The position numbers were made by a program, and so were the translations under genes. A stretch of 64,000 nt of DNA from positions 51,253-115,252 of the forward strand of contig CANFMT010000004.1 in NCBI GenBank assembly GCA_947448415.1, written 5' to 3'. Positions 31,809 through 41,573 of the stretch are shown in pieces (position 1 is the first letter of the stretch; each line of letters starts with the position of its first letter). Below the pieces are notes generated by a model. That model had not been told where the DNA came from, did no database searches, and saw only the letters and a list, made by a program, of their open reading frames with translations. Source of the stretch: Burkholderiaceae bacterium (GTDB taxonomy: Bacteria > Pseudomonadota > Gammaproteobacteria > Burkholderiales > Burkholderiaceae).

Positions 31809-33428
31809 ATGAGCACAGTCTCTACTACCCACGATCACGCACACGATCACGCGCATGATGATCACACGCCACATGGCTGGCGTCGCTGGTTGTTCGCAAC
31901 CAACCACAAAGACATCGGCACGATGTATTTGATCTTCTCATTCGTTAGCTTATTGGCTGGCGGCGTGATGGCCTTAGGTATTCGTTTGGAATTATTCCAA
32001 CCAGGTCTCCAGTTCTTCCGCCCCGAGTTCTTTAATCAGTTAACAACCATGCACGGTTTGGTGATGGTGTTCGGCGCGATCATGCCGGCATTTGTTGGTT
32101 TTGCTAACTGGATGGTGCCTTTGCAAATTGGTGCATCTGATATGGCGTTTGCTCGCATGAACAACTTTAGCTTTTGGATTCTGCCAGTAGCTGCTACTTT
32201 GTTGTTGAGCTCATTCCTTGTTCCTGGTGGCGCTCCAGCAGGTGGTTGGACTATCTATGCCCCATTGACCTCACAAATGGGGCCTGGCATGGACATGGCT
32301 ATTTTCGCTCTCCATTTGCTAGGAGCTTCTTCTATCATGGGATCGATCAACATCATCGTGACCATTTTGAATATGCGCGCTCCTGGCATGACTTTGATGA
32401 AGATGCCAATGTTCTGCTGGACTTGGTTGATTACTGCTTACTTATTGATTGCAGTGATGCCTGTCTTAGCTGGCGCTATTACGATGGTTTTGACTGATCG
32501 TCACTTTGGTACTTCATTCTTCTCCGCTGTTGGCGGTGGCGACCCAATTATGTTCCAGCACATTTTCTGGTTCTTTGGTCACCCAGAGGTTTACATCATG
32601 ATTCTTCCAGCATTCGGAATCGTGAGTGAAATCGTTCCAGCATTCTCCAGAAAAACCTTGTTTGGTTACAGCTCAATGGTTTATGCAACATCGTCTATTG
32701 CGATCTTGTCATTCATCGTTTGGGCTCACCACATGTTTGCAACTGGTATGCCAGTAACAGGTCAATTGTTCTTCATGTACGCAACCATGTTGATCGCTGT
32801 GCCGACTGGTGTGAAGATTTTTAACTGGGTTGCAACAATGTGGAAGGGTTCAATGACCTTTGAAACTCCAATGTTGTGGGCTATTGGTTTTATATTTGTT
32901 TTCACTATGGGTGGCTTTACCGGTTTGATTCTGGCAATGGCACCAATTGATATTGGCCTACAAGATACTTACTACGTTGTGGCTCATTTCCACTATGTAT
33001 TAGTAGCAGGTTCTTTATTCGCAATGTTTGCTGGTTTCTATTACTGGTGTCCTAAGTGGACTGGTCGTATGGCCAACGAAACACGTGGCAAGATCCACTT
33101 CTGGGCTTCCATGATTTTCTTTAACATTACCTTCTTCCCAATGCACTTCTTGGGTCTTGCAGGTATGCCACGTCGCTATGCAGACTATCCAACTCAGTTT
33201 GCCGACTTCAATTTAATTGCTTCGATCGGTGCTCTCGGCTTTGGATTGTCACAGGTCTATTTCTTGTTCTGCGTAGCATTGCCTGCTTATCGTGGTCTTG
33301 GCGAGAAAGCTCCAGCCAAGCCTTGGGATGGCGCCAAAGGTTTAGAGTGGACTGTGCCTTCGCCAGCTCCGCATCACACTTTTGAAACACCTCCTAGTGC
33401 AGAGCAGTTGCGTGAAGCAGGAATTTAA
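31809..33428 (+). CDS. ctaD: Cytochrome c oxidase subunit I
   Basis: [17 protein letters not shown], heme-copper oxidase signature; His-rich N-terminus. Confidence 0.98.
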   Translation: MSTVSTTHDHAHDHAHDDHTPHGWRRWLFATNHKDIGTMYLIFSFVSLLAGGVMALGIRLELFQPGLQFFRPEFFNQLTTMHGLVMVFGAIMPAFVGFANWMVPLQIGASDMAFARMNNFSFWILPVAATLLLSSFLVPGGAPAGGWTIYAPLTSQMGPGMDMAIFALHLLGASSIMGSINIIVTILNMRAPGMTLMKMPMFCWTWLITAYLLIAVMPVLAGAITMVLTDRHFGTSFFSAVGGGDPIMFQHIFWFFGHPEVYIMILPAFGIVSEIVPAFSRKTLFGYSSMVYATSSIAILSFIVWAHHMFATGMPVTGQLFFMYATMLIAVPTGVKIFNWVATMWKGSMTFETPMLWAIGFIFVFTMGGFTGLILAMAPIDIGLQDTYYVVAHFHYVLVAGSLFAMFAGFYYWCPKWTGRMANETRGKIHFWASMIFFNITFFPMHFLGLAGMPRRYADYPTQFADFNLIASIGALGFGLSQVYFLFCVALPAYRGLGEKAPAKPWDGAKGLEWTVPSPAPHHTFETPPSAEQLREAGI

Positions 33429-33543
33429 TACGTCTTCCAAACAAGCCCTAGCTGCGAATAATCGCCGCTTAGGGCTCGTTCTTTTAAGCATTGCTGCGAT
33501 CTTCTTTATGGGCATTGTGGTGAAGTGGAGCGTGCTTGGTTAA
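33412..33543 (+). CDS. Cytochrome oxidase small assembly protein (43 aa, GTG start)
   Basis: Own translation: [43 protein letters not shown]; one TM helix, overlaps ctaD 3' end by 17 bp, precedes ctaG; not in ORF track. Confidence 0.82.
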   Translation: MKQEFNTSSKQALAANNRRLGLVLLSIAAIFFMGIVVKWSVLG

Positions 33544-33558
33544 TCCCATTGTGCCGAT

Positions 33559-34143
33559 ATGACAGCTATTTACTCTGCAAACCGCCAAATCTTACTGAAG
33601 CTACTCATCGCTTCGGTGATGATGTTCGGTTTTGGTTATGCATTGGTTCCGATGTACAAAGCCTTATGTGAGGTCACTGGGATCAATGTAGTAACGAGCA
33701 AGAATGATTATGGTGTCAGAGCCTATAGCCCTAATAAGGTTGGCAATACACAAGTTAACTACGCTCGTACAGTAACCATTGAGTTTGATTCAAATAGTCG
33801 CGGCCCGTTTACTTTTAAGCCAGTAAAGAATTTTTTAGAAGTGCATCCTGGCGAAATGACCGAGATTGTTTATGAAGTAACGAACAATCAAAATCGTCAG
33901 GTACGCGCTCAAGCAATACCAAGCTATGCACCTAAAAGTGCTACAGAGTTTTTTACGAAATTAGAGTGCTTTTGTTTTCAGGAACAAACGCTTGCAGCAA
34001 ATGAAACAAAAAGGATGCCGGTAGTTTTTGTGATCGATGCGGGTTTACCGGATGATGTAAAAACAATTACTTTGTCATATACCTTCTTTGAGTTGGGCTT
34101 AGGTGGTACGCCTCCAGCCCCTAAATCAAGAATGGCTTCATGA
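33559..34143 (+). CDS. ctaG: Cytochrome c oxidase assembly protein CtaG/Cox11
   Basis: FGYALVPMYKALCEVTGI; LECFCFQEQTL copper motif. Confidence 0.96.
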   Translation: MTAIYSANRQILLKLLIASVMMFGFGYALVPMYKALCEVTGINVVTSKNDYGVRAYSPNKVGNTQVNYARTVTIEFDSNSRGPFTFKPVKNFLEVHPGEMTEIVYEVTNNQNRQVRAQAIPSYAPKSATEFFTKLECFCFQEQTLAANETKRMPVVFVIDAGLPDDVKTITLSYTFFELGLGGTPPAPKSRMAS

Positions 34144-34334
34144 AAAAGAAAAGTAGTTTTATGCAGTCTATGAAAGCGGTGATGTGGGGCTTTTTGGGCG
34201 TGCGTAAGCAGTCAGGTTTGCAGGAAGATGTTGCTTCATTGAGTTTTGTGCACATTATCATTGCTGGAGTTATTGGCGCCTTGATTTTTATGGGCGTTCT
34301 CCTATTGATAGTGAAAGCAGTTGTATCCCATTGA
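34140..34334 (+). CDS. DUF2970 family small membrane protein
   Basis: 64 aa, MKAVMWGFLGVRKQSGLQEDVASL + TM; between ctaG and ctaE. Confidence 0.85.
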   Translation: MKKKSSFMQSMKAVMWGFLGVRKQSGLQEDVASLSFVHIIIAGVIGALIFMGVLLLIVKAVVSH

Positions 34335-34363
34335 TTATTTTTTGATTGAATAGAGAGAATAAG

Positions 34364-35218
34364 ATGTCATCCAATTCAACCCCATACTATTACGTCCCTG
34401 GACTATCTAGGCATCCAGCAATGGCCGCTCTTGGCTTGGTTGCTTTTGCCTTTGGTATTTCTGGATGGGTAAATCATGCCTCTTGGGGCGGCCCGCTCTG
34501 TCTTACAGGCGTTGCTTTTGTTATCTTCGTCCTTTATAACTGGTTTGGGGACACGATTGCGGAGTCAAACTCTGGCAAGAATGGCGTCAACGTAGATGTC
34601 TCTTATCGCTGGTCAATGGCATGGTTCATCTTCTCTGAAATCATGTTCTTTGGCGCATTCTTCGCTGCCTTGTTCTATGCCCGCAATATTGCGATGCCTT
34701 GGATGGGTGATGTTGAAAGTAAATTGATTTGGCCTAATTTCCAGGCTGTTTGGCCTAATGATGGTCCTGCTGGTTTGGTAGAGAAATTTACCACTATGGG
34801 CCCATGGCCAATTCCAACAATCAATACTTTGTTGTTGTTGAGCTCTGGCGTAACAATTACTATTGCTCACCATGCATTGGTAGAGAACCATATGAAGAAA
34901 GCCATCATTGGCTTAGCTGCTACCGTTAGTTTGGGCGCAATCTTCTTGGGCTTCCAGGTTTATGAGTACTACCATGCTTACCATGAACTGAACTTGAAAT
35001 TGACCTCAGGTATCTATGGCTCAACTTTCTTCATGTTGACTGGCTTTCATGGCTTCCACGTTTTCCTTGGTGGCACTATGTTAGCGATTGTGTTGCGTCG
35101 TATGATCCGTGGCGACTTTACTGCTAAGCACCACTTTGCATTTGAAGGAGCTGCCTGGTACTGGCACTTCGTTGACGTGGTCTGGCTGGGCCTGTATATC
35201 GCTGTTTACTGGATGTAA
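34364..35218 (+). CDS. ctaE: Cytochrome c oxidase subunit III
   Basis: ATG at 34364; YRWSMAWFIFSEIMFFGAFFAALFYAR; HFVDVVWLGLYIAVYWM. Confidence 0.96.
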   Translation: MSSNSTPYYYVPGLSRHPAMAALGLVAFAFGISGWVNHASWGGPLCLTGVAFVIFVLYNWFGDTIAESNSGKNGVNVDVSYRWSMAWFIFSEIMFFGAFFAALFYARNIAMPWMGDVESKLIWPNFQAVWPNDGPAGLVEKFTTMGPWPIPTINTLLLLSSGVTITIAHHALVENHMKKAIIGLAATVSLGAIFLGFQVYEYYHAYHELNLKLTSGIYGSTFFMLTGFHGFHVFLGGTMLAIVLRRMIRGDFTAKHHFAFEGAAWYWHFVDVVWLGLYIAVYWM

Positions 35219-35226
35219 TCCAATAA

Positions 35227-35257
35227 AAATCGGGGCTTAAAGCCCCGATTTGTTTTT
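35227..35257 (+). terminator. Rho-independent terminator after ctaE
   Basis: AAATCGGGGCTT-A-AAGCCCCGATTT followed by T-rich tract. Confidence 0.85.
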
Positions 35258-35283
35258 GTAATGTGATTTTGATGTGGCAACGA

Positions 35284-35496
35284 TTAGTTTGTTCCCACTT
35301 TAATTCCAGTAGCCTCAATGAGGCCAAAGTAGTGAGCTAGGAGAATTCCCAGAAATAGGGCAATAGATAGTCCAATTCGCAGCATCAGAGAGTGAACCAT
35401 CCGCGAGCTGTTGCCCCTATCTTTCATCATGTAATACAGAGCTGATCCTAAGCTGACAACAATCATTAGTAGGACAATCGGAATAATCCACTTCAT
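35284..35496 (-). CDS. Twin transmembrane protein (DUF2909-like)
   Basis: 70 aa, two TM helices, inverted between ctaE and the SURF1 gene. Confidence 0.75.
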   Translation of the reverse strand: MKWIIPIVLLMIVVSLGSALYYMMKDRGNSSRMVHSLMLRIGLSIALFLGILLAHYFGLIEATGIKVGTN

Positions 35497-35520
35497 CTCT
35501 AATCCTTCTTCTTAAATCTC

Positions 35521-36318
35521 TTGAATAGTCTTTTAACCGCTCTCATTGCTAAGCGCATAGTTGCTACTGTATCAGCCTTGCTGGTCATTGCAATTGGCTG
35601 CGGTGCGGGCATTTGGCAGCTTGGTAGGGCGGACACTAAAATTGCCTTAGCTGCCAATTTATTAGCGCGCCAGCAAATGCCTATCCTGAATGCGAATGCT
35701 GGTTCATGGACTCTAGAGGAAGCCGCTGAGCGTCGCATGATTGCTAGGGGGCAATACATTCCAGAGGCAGCCATTTGGTTGGATAACCGACCCAGACCCA
35801 TTCCTCCAGCTGGATCTACAAGTGCTCAGTCGGGTTTCTACCTGATGATGCCTTTGAGATTAGAGGGAAGAAGTGATGTGCTTTGGGTGAATCGAGGTTG
35901 GGCACCACGCAATAATGAAAATCGTGAGACCATGCCGCCAGTGCAAACGCCAAATAAAGTGGTCAATATTGAGGGTATTGTTTTTGCCCATCCTGGTAAG
36001 GTCTATGAGTTAGGGAGCGGCAAGCGCTCCGCTGAGATAAGCAAGCCCAGAATCGAGCAAAACTTTGATTTAGTGACCGAAGGTGAGGCGCGAGGCTGGA
36101 TGCAGCTACCTTTTATTTTGCGTGAGGTTGAGGTCGGTGCGCAAGATGGCTTGCTACGTGATTGGGCGCCCCTGACAAGCGGAGTCGATCGCCATTATGC
36201 TTATGCATTCCAGTGGTTTGCTTTAGCTTTTTCTGGATTTTTATTTTGGTTAATCAGTGGCCTACGAGAATACAAACGTCAAGGCTTTGTGCATGGGCAT
36301 CAAGGGGATCAAGGGTGA
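35521..36318 (+). CDS. SURF1 family cytochrome oxidase biogenesis protein
   Basis: GIWQLGRADTKIAL; WVNRGWAPR; RHYAYAFQWFALA; apparent TTG start. Confidence 0.92.
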   Translation: MNSLLTALIAKRIVATVSALLVIAIGCGAGIWQLGRADTKIALAANLLARQQMPILNANAGSWTLEEAAERRMIARGQYIPEAAIWLDNRPRPIPPAGSTSAQSGFYLMMPLRLEGRSDVLWVNRGWAPRNNENRETMPPVQTPNKVVNIEGIVFAHPGKVYELGSGKRSAEISKPRIEQNFDLVTEGEARGWMQLPFILREVEVGAQDGLLRDWAPLTSGVDRHYAYAFQWFALAFSGFLFWLISGLREYKRQGFVHGHQGDQG

Positions 36319-36971
36319 GTGATAAAGAGTTATTAATACCAGCATCACAGATGGACTCATCTGCCATCAATGCGCGCACTCGTCGTGGCCGCATTCAGAT
36401 GTTGTTGTTATTGCTTGCTTGTGCTTCACCAGTAATTGCCTCTTATTTTGCGTATTACGTGATTAAGCCTGAGGGCGGAAAAACAAATTTTGGAACGCTT
36501 GTTTATCCAGCTCAAGAATTTAATGCTGCTTGGCTAGATTTGCCAGTTAAGGGCAAATGGACTCTATTGATTGCGCGCCCAGCGGGTGAGTGTCAGATAA
36601 AAGATGAGAAATGCATAGAAGCTTTGTTTCTGATGCGTCAGACAAGAGTCGCTATGGGCAGAGAAAGTGGACGCTTGCAGCTTGTATGGGTCAATACCGA
36701 TGGTAAGCCTATCGATCCGGAAGTAACAAAGATTTATGACGAAAAAACAGCTGGCATGAAGGTTGTTTCACTGCCGTCGGATCCTCAGATCAGGGCTGAA
36801 TTCGAAGCTTGGCTCAATAAGGAGGGCGCTGGTAGTCAGATTCAACTCATTGATCCTAGTCCTGCCAAGATGATGTATTTCCCGGTGACTAATTCCCCTA
36901 AAGAATTTTCGAGCATGAAGAAGGACTTGGAAAAACTTCTGAAGTTAAATCATAAGGGCGAGAATCTGTAA
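36315..36971 (+). CDS. Membrane-anchored protein of the cytochrome oxidase assembly cluster
   Basis: GTG start at 36315 overlapping SURF1 stop; one TM; cluster position. Confidence 0.75.
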   Translation: MSDKELLIPASQMDSSAINARTRRGRIQMLLLLLACASPVIASYFAYYVIKPEGGKTNFGTLVYPAQEFNAAWLDLPVKGKWTLLIARPAGECQIKDEKCIEALFLMRQTRVAMGRESGRLQLVWVNTDGKPIDPEVTKIYDEKTAGMKVVSLPSDPQIRAEFEAWLNKEGAGSQIQLIDPSPAKMMYFPVTNSPKEFSSMKKDLEKLLKLNHKGENL

Positions 36972-38092
36972 TGCCGAGTTTGATTTTGTTTCTGGAGTTA
37001 GCGGCCATCGCAATAATTTTTGCGGGTTTGCCACTACTCTACCTTTGGAAAAAGCCCGGCTTTAGTTTTTTCCAAAAACTCAATTGGGTGTTGGTATTTA
37101 TGACCTTTGATCTGATTGTGTTTGGCGCATTTACCCGCTTAACTGATTCAGGTTTGGGTTGTCCTGATTGGCCGGGGTGCTATGGCACTTCGAACCCTTT
37201 TCATGCGCTAGCCGATATACAGCAGGCTGAGAGTGCTATGCCTAGTGGCCCAGTGACTGTTATTAAAGCTTGGATTGAAATGATTCATCGCTATTTAGCC
37301 ATGACAGTAGGCGCATTGATTTTGGTTCAATTGGGTCTTGCATTTGGTAAGTTAAAGACTTTAGGAAACAAGCCCTTGTTTGGCAGTTTAGGTTTGTTTG
37401 CGTTGGTTTGTATTCAGGGCGCATTTGGCGCTTGGACCGTTACATTGAAATTGCAGCCAATCATTGTGACGATACATTTGATGTTGGCTTTAATTTTGTT
37501 GGCTTGTTTAACCACATATGCACAACAATCATGGGAAGAAAAACTTTCTGCAGTTCGAGTAATTCGAATTCGGCCACTGTCTGCACAATTTCTATTGCTT
37601 GCCTGCATTGTTTTATTTATTCAGATTTTCTTGGGGGCTTGGGTGAGCACCAACTATGCAGTCTTGGCATGCCCTGATTTTCCAACATGCTTAGGTAGCG
37701 CATGGCCCGAGACAAATTGGAGCGAGGGTTTCACTCTTTGGCGCCAGCTAGGCTTGAATGCTCAAGGTGATTTCATATCCCCCGCAGCCTTGCAAACGAT
37801 TCATTGGGCCCATCGGCTGTTTGCGGCGTTGGTATTCATGGTGCTTGGTACTTTGGGTGCGAGGGCTATTCAACTTGCCACCCCCGTTCTATCTGGACTG
37901 AGTCAGGTCGCCAAGCTTTTGTTGGGATTGCTGCTATTGCAGGTTCTTACGGGCATTTCTAATGTGGTGTTTCAGTGGCCGCTATTGGCCGCCTTGTTGC
38001 ATACCGCAGGCTCTGCTGCTTTGGTATTCTGTCTGGTCAGAATGAGTTATTGGGCTTCTTGGAAGCCTTTCATTCAAAAGAAGATTGTATAA
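36971..38092 (+). CDS. ctaA: Heme A synthase (COX15/CtaA)
   Basis: [21 protein letters not shown]; polytopic. Confidence 0.95.
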   Translation: MPSLILFLELAAIAIIFAGLPLLYLWKKPGFSFFQKLNWVLVFMTFDLIVFGAFTRLTDSGLGCPDWPGCYGTSNPFHALADIQQAESAMPSGPVTVIKAWIEMIHRYLAMTVGALILVQLGLAFGKLKTLGNKPLFGSLGLFALVCIQGAFGAWTVTLKLQPIIVTIHLMLALILLACLTTYAQQSWEEKLSAVRVIRIRPLSAQFLLLACIVLFIQIFLGAWVSTNYAVLACPDFPTCLGSAWPETNWSEGFTLWRQLGLNAQGDFISPAALQTIHWAHRLFAALVFMVLGTLGARAIQLATPVLSGLSQVAKLLLGLLLLQVLTGISNVVFQWPLLAALLHTAGSAALVFCLVRMSYWASWKPFIQKKIV

Positions 38093-38094
38093 AT

Positions 38095-38988
38095 ATGAGT
38101 GACTCCAAAATAAGCGCACCGGTGGCGATGCCACGTTGGCGGCAATATTGGGTTTTAACAAAACCTCGAGTGACTCAACTCGCTGTTTTTTGTGCTGTCA
38201 TCGGTATGTTCCTCGCTACGCCCGGAATGGTTCCTTGCCCAGTTCTCTTGGGGGGCATAGTGGGTATTTGGCTCTTGGCAAGTGCAGCATTTGCGGTAAA
38301 TTGTTTGATTGAGCAGGCCGTTGATGCCAAGATGAAGCGCACGTCTTGGCGCCCATCTGCTACAGGCGAGGTTACGCCTTTTCACATCATTATTTTTTCC
38401 ATCATTTTGGGCTCGCTCGGGATGATTATTTTGTGGAATTTCTGCAACCCCTTAACCATGTGGTTAACGCTCGCTACTTTCGTTGGTTATGCAGTGATCT
38501 ACACCTGGCTGCTTAAACCAGCAACGCCACAAAATATTGTGATTGGTGGACTATCAGGTGCTATGCCTCCAGCATTAGGTTGGGCGGCGGTAACTAATAC
38601 ACTGTCTGCAGAAGCGTGGCTCTTAGTCCTCATCATTTTTGTATGGACGCCCCCGCATTTCTGGGCTCTGGCTTTATATCGCCGTGACGATTATGTTCAG
38701 TCTGGCCTACCTATGTTGCCAGTGACACATGGTGAGCGCTTTACGCTGCTCAACATCTTGCTCTACACCCTAATCTTGATCGCTGCTACCTTGCTGCCTT
38801 ACATCTATGGCATGAGCGGTATGGTGTATTTGATCTCAGCCATCATTCTCGGTTTATTGTTTTTAGCTTATGTAGTGGCGCTATTCATTTCCTATAGCGA
38901 TGCTTTGGCTAAGAAAACTTTCCGCTTTTCGATAACCTATCTATCGCTACTTTTTGCGGCGCTCTTGGTAGATCATTATTTCCTATAA
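38095..38988 (+). CDS. ctaB: Protoheme IX farnesyltransferase
   Basis: ATG at 38095; [38 protein letters not shown]. Confidence 0.96.
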   Translation: MSDSKISAPVAMPRWRQYWVLTKPRVTQLAVFCAVIGMFLATPGMVPCPVLLGGIVGIWLLASAAFAVNCLIEQAVDAKMKRTSWRPSATGEVTPFHIIIFSIILGSLGMIILWNFCNPLTMWLTLATFVGYAVIYTWLLKPATPQNIVIGGLSGAMPPALGWAAVTNTLSAEAWLLVLIIFVWTPPHFWALALYRRDDYVQSGLPMLPVTHGERFTLLNILLYTLILIAATLLPYIYGMSGMVYLISAIILGLLFLAYVVALFISYSDALAKKTFRFSITYLSLLFAALLVDHYFL

Positions 38989-38995
38989 GATCCAT

Positions 38996-39580
38996 ATGAA
39001 TTTTCTGCGCGTTTGCTTTTTAGCAATTCTGTGTTTTGTATTAACTGCTTGCAGCCCAAAGCCAGAATTCAAAAATATTGATATCACTGGTAGTACAGCA
39101 TTTGGTAAAGACTTTAGCTTGCTTGATTCTGATGGCAAGGTGAGAACCTTGGCTGACTTTAAGGGCAAAGTAGTAGTGATGTTCTTTGGATACACTCAAT
39201 GCCCTGATGTTTGTCCAACTACCTTGACTGAAATGCAGCAAGTCATGACCTTGTTGGGACCCCAGTCAGATAAGGTTCAAGTGCTCTTTGTAACGGTAGA
39301 TCCAGAGCGTGATACGGCTGCAATTCTGAAGCAGTATGTACCTTCATTTGATCCTCGCTTCCTAGGGTTACGTCCGGCTGATGAGGCAGCATTAGAGAAG
39401 GTTACCAAGGACTTTAAGATTTATTACAAAAAGGTAGCAGGCTCAAGTCCGGGCTCTTACACAATGGACCACACCGCTGGAAGTTATGCGTTTGACCCCG
39501 AAGGTCGATTGCGTTTGTATATCAAACACGCCCAAGGTCCGGAAACCTTGGCGCATGATTTGAAAGAATTGTTAAAGTAA
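38996..39580 (+). CDS. SCO1/SenC copper chaperone
   Basis: FGYTQCPDVCPTTLTEM (CxxxC); lipobox VLTACS. Confidence 0.95.
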   Translation: MNFLRVCFLAILCFVLTACSPKPEFKNIDITGSTAFGKDFSLLDSDGKVRTLADFKGKVVVMFFGYTQCPDVCPTTLTEMQQVMTLLGPQSDKVQVLFVTVDPERDTAAILKQYVPSFDPRFLGLRPADEAALEKVTKDFKIYYKKVAGSSPGSYTMDHTAGSYAFDPEGRLRLYIKHAQGPETLAHDLKELLK

Positions 39581-39605
39581 AAAGTAGGAATGCTGTTTGC
39601 GCTGT

Positions 39606-40529
39606 TTAGGCGGCTTGCAGCAAGCCGCGCATTTTCTTGAGTGCGGCAGTTTCGATTTGGCGAACGCGTTCTGCAGAGATACCATATTCACTGGCAAGAT
39701 CATGCAATGTCTTGGTACCTTTGCCATCAGCATCCATTGCCAACCAGCGAGATTGAACAATGTCACGACTGCGCTCATCTAAAGCCATAAGTGCTTGATC
39801 AAGCTTAGGGCCTTGCAAGGCATCTGCCTCGGCGCTAGCGATACGAGCTGTAGGCTCTTGAGTATTGTCAGCTAGCCATTGAATTGGTGCATAAGCAGAT
39901 TCATCATCGCTGTCATCACCCTCAAGGGCAACATCGCCGCCGGCAAGACGCATTTCCATTTCTTTAACGTCAGAACCTTTTACATCCAGCGCTTTAGCCA
40001 AAGCTTCTACTTCACTTGGAGTTAGTGCGCTAAGAGTAGGTTTATTACTGCGTAAGTTAAAAAACAGCTTGCGTTGTGCTTTAGTGGTTGCTGTTTTAAC
40101 CAAGCGCCAATTCTTGAGAATGTACTCATGAATTTCAGCTTTGATCCAGTGGATCGCATAAGACACTAAGCGAGCACCATTGCTTGGGTCATAGCGTTTG
40201 ACCGCTTTCATCAAACCAATATTGCCTTCTTGAATTAAGTCGGCATGGGGAATGCCATAGCCAAGATATTGGCGTGCAACAGAAACCACTAAACGTAGAT
40301 GAGAAAGAACTAATGTTTTAGCGGCATCAACATTTTCTGTGCGACGAAATTCCTGCGCAAGATGTAACTCTTCCGCAGCGCTAAGCATTGGTACGCGATT
40401 GACGTACGCAATATATGAATCGAGAGTGCCAACCCCTAAAGTTGGCAACATCGGAAATGCAGACGCCGCCGCAGTCTGCGCGACTGGCAGTGTTTGCATG
40501 CTTTGTTTGTCAGATTTCTTAATTACCAT
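39606..40529 (-). CDS. rpoH: RNA polymerase sigma-32 factor
   Basis: DLIQEGNIGLMKAVKRYDPSNGARLVSYAIHWIKAEIHEYIL; RQLAxEYGISAERVRQIE-type region 4. Confidence 0.96.
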   Translation of the reverse strand: MVIKKSDKQSMQTLPVAQTAAASAFPMLPTLGVGTLDSYIAYVNRVPMLSAAEELHLAQEFRRTENVDAAKTLVLSHLRLVVSVARQYLGYGIPHADLIQEGNIGLMKAVKRYDPSNGARLVSYAIHWIKAEIHEYILKNWRLVKTATTKAQRKLFFNLRSNKPTLSALTPSEVEALAKALDVKGSDVKEMEMRLAGGDVALEGDDSDDESAYAPIQWLADNTQEPTARIASAEADALQGPKLDQALMALDERSRDIVQSRWLAMDADGKGTKTLHDLASEYGISAERVRQIETAALKKMRGLLQAA

Positions 40530-40564
40530 TTTTTATAAATATGAGGTGTTAATGAAATTCTATT

Positions 40565-40591
40565 TTAGCACTCTTGTCAAGAGAGTGCTAA
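40565..40591. promoter_or_regulatory. CIRCE element (HrcA operator) upstream of rpoH
   Basis: TTAGCACTC-TTGTCAAGA-GAGTGCTAA: perfect 9-9-9 CIRCE consensus, 35 nt upstream of the rpoH ATG. Confidence 0.95.
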
Positions 40592-40619
40592 TGGAATATG
40601 AAGTCTATAACTTATTGAT

Positions 40620-41510
40620 TTAATTGAATAATTCAGATGAATATTGCCCTGCTGTAAAGGGGGCTAAATCATCAATTCCTTCACCTTTACCAAGAGCTAA
40701 AACAGCTGGTTTTGGGTCATCCTGTAGGGTGTGAGCCAACGCGCAGATTACTCCGCCTTTGGCGGTCCCATCAAGCTTGGTAACAATGATTCCAGTAAGG
40801 CCTAAGGCAGCATGAAAAGCTTTCACTTGACTCAATCCGTTCTGCCCTGTGTTGCCATCTAAAACCAGCAAGGTATGGTGAGGGGCCCCAGGAAGCGCCT
40901 TGCCAATGACCCGTTTCACTTTCTTCAACTCTTCCATGAGGTTGTCTTGAGTCGCAAGACGGCCTGCAGTGTCAATAATGAGAATATCGTTTTTGCGAGA
41001 AACAGCAGCATGAATGGCGTCGTGCGCAACGGCAGCAGCATCGCCACCCTCCTGGGTGATGACCTCAACTTGATTGCGTGTACCCCATTCTTGTAGTTGA
41101 TTGCGTGCAGCAGCCCTAAAGGTATCTCCGGCAGCCAATAAGATCGATTTGCCTTGAGATTGGAAGAGTCTGCAAAGCTTGCCTATGGTTGTAGTTTTAC
41201 CGGCACCATTGACCCCAACAACCAACCAAACCTCGGGTGTATGGGCCTGCTGGCTTGTAAACAGTGGGTTTGATGATGGTTCGATGGCAGCTAATAGTGA
41301 GCTAACTTCTTGGACTAGAAGCGCTTGCAGTTCTTCGGGGCTAGAAGCTTTTTCAGATTTTGCCGCTTTACGTAACTTGCTGATTAATTGTTCAGTCGTG
41401 GGCAGGCCCACATCACTTTGAATCAGTGATTCTTCTAAGGCATTAAACCAAGATTCATCAATCTTGCCTGATTTAAATAGAGAGCCGAGGGTTTTACGTA
41501 AGCTGAACAT
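40620..41510 (-). CDS. ftsY: Signal recognition particle receptor FtsY
   Basis: GVNGAGKTTTIGKL, DTFRAAARNQL, DTAGRLATQDNLM, TKLDGTAKGG. Confidence 0.96.
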   Translation of the reverse strand: MFSLRKTLGSLFKSGKIDESWFNALEESLIQSDVGLPTTEQLISKLRKAAKSEKASSPEELQALLVQEVSSLLAAIEPSSNPLFTSQQAHTPEVWLVVGVNGAGKTTTIGKLCRLFQSQGKSILLAAGDTFRAAARNQLQEWGTRNQVEVITQEGGDAAAVAHDAIHAAVSRKNDILIIDTAGRLATQDNLMEELKKVKRVIGKALPGAPHHTLLVLDGNTGQNGLSQVKAFHAALGLTGIIVTKLDGTAKGGVICALAHTLQDDPKPAVLALGKGEGIDDLAPFTAGQYSSELFN

Positions 41511-41573
41511 AATCGATACAATTTAAACCTTGCATCTTATCAATTTAATTCTTGGGATATGGTGATTTAGCAG

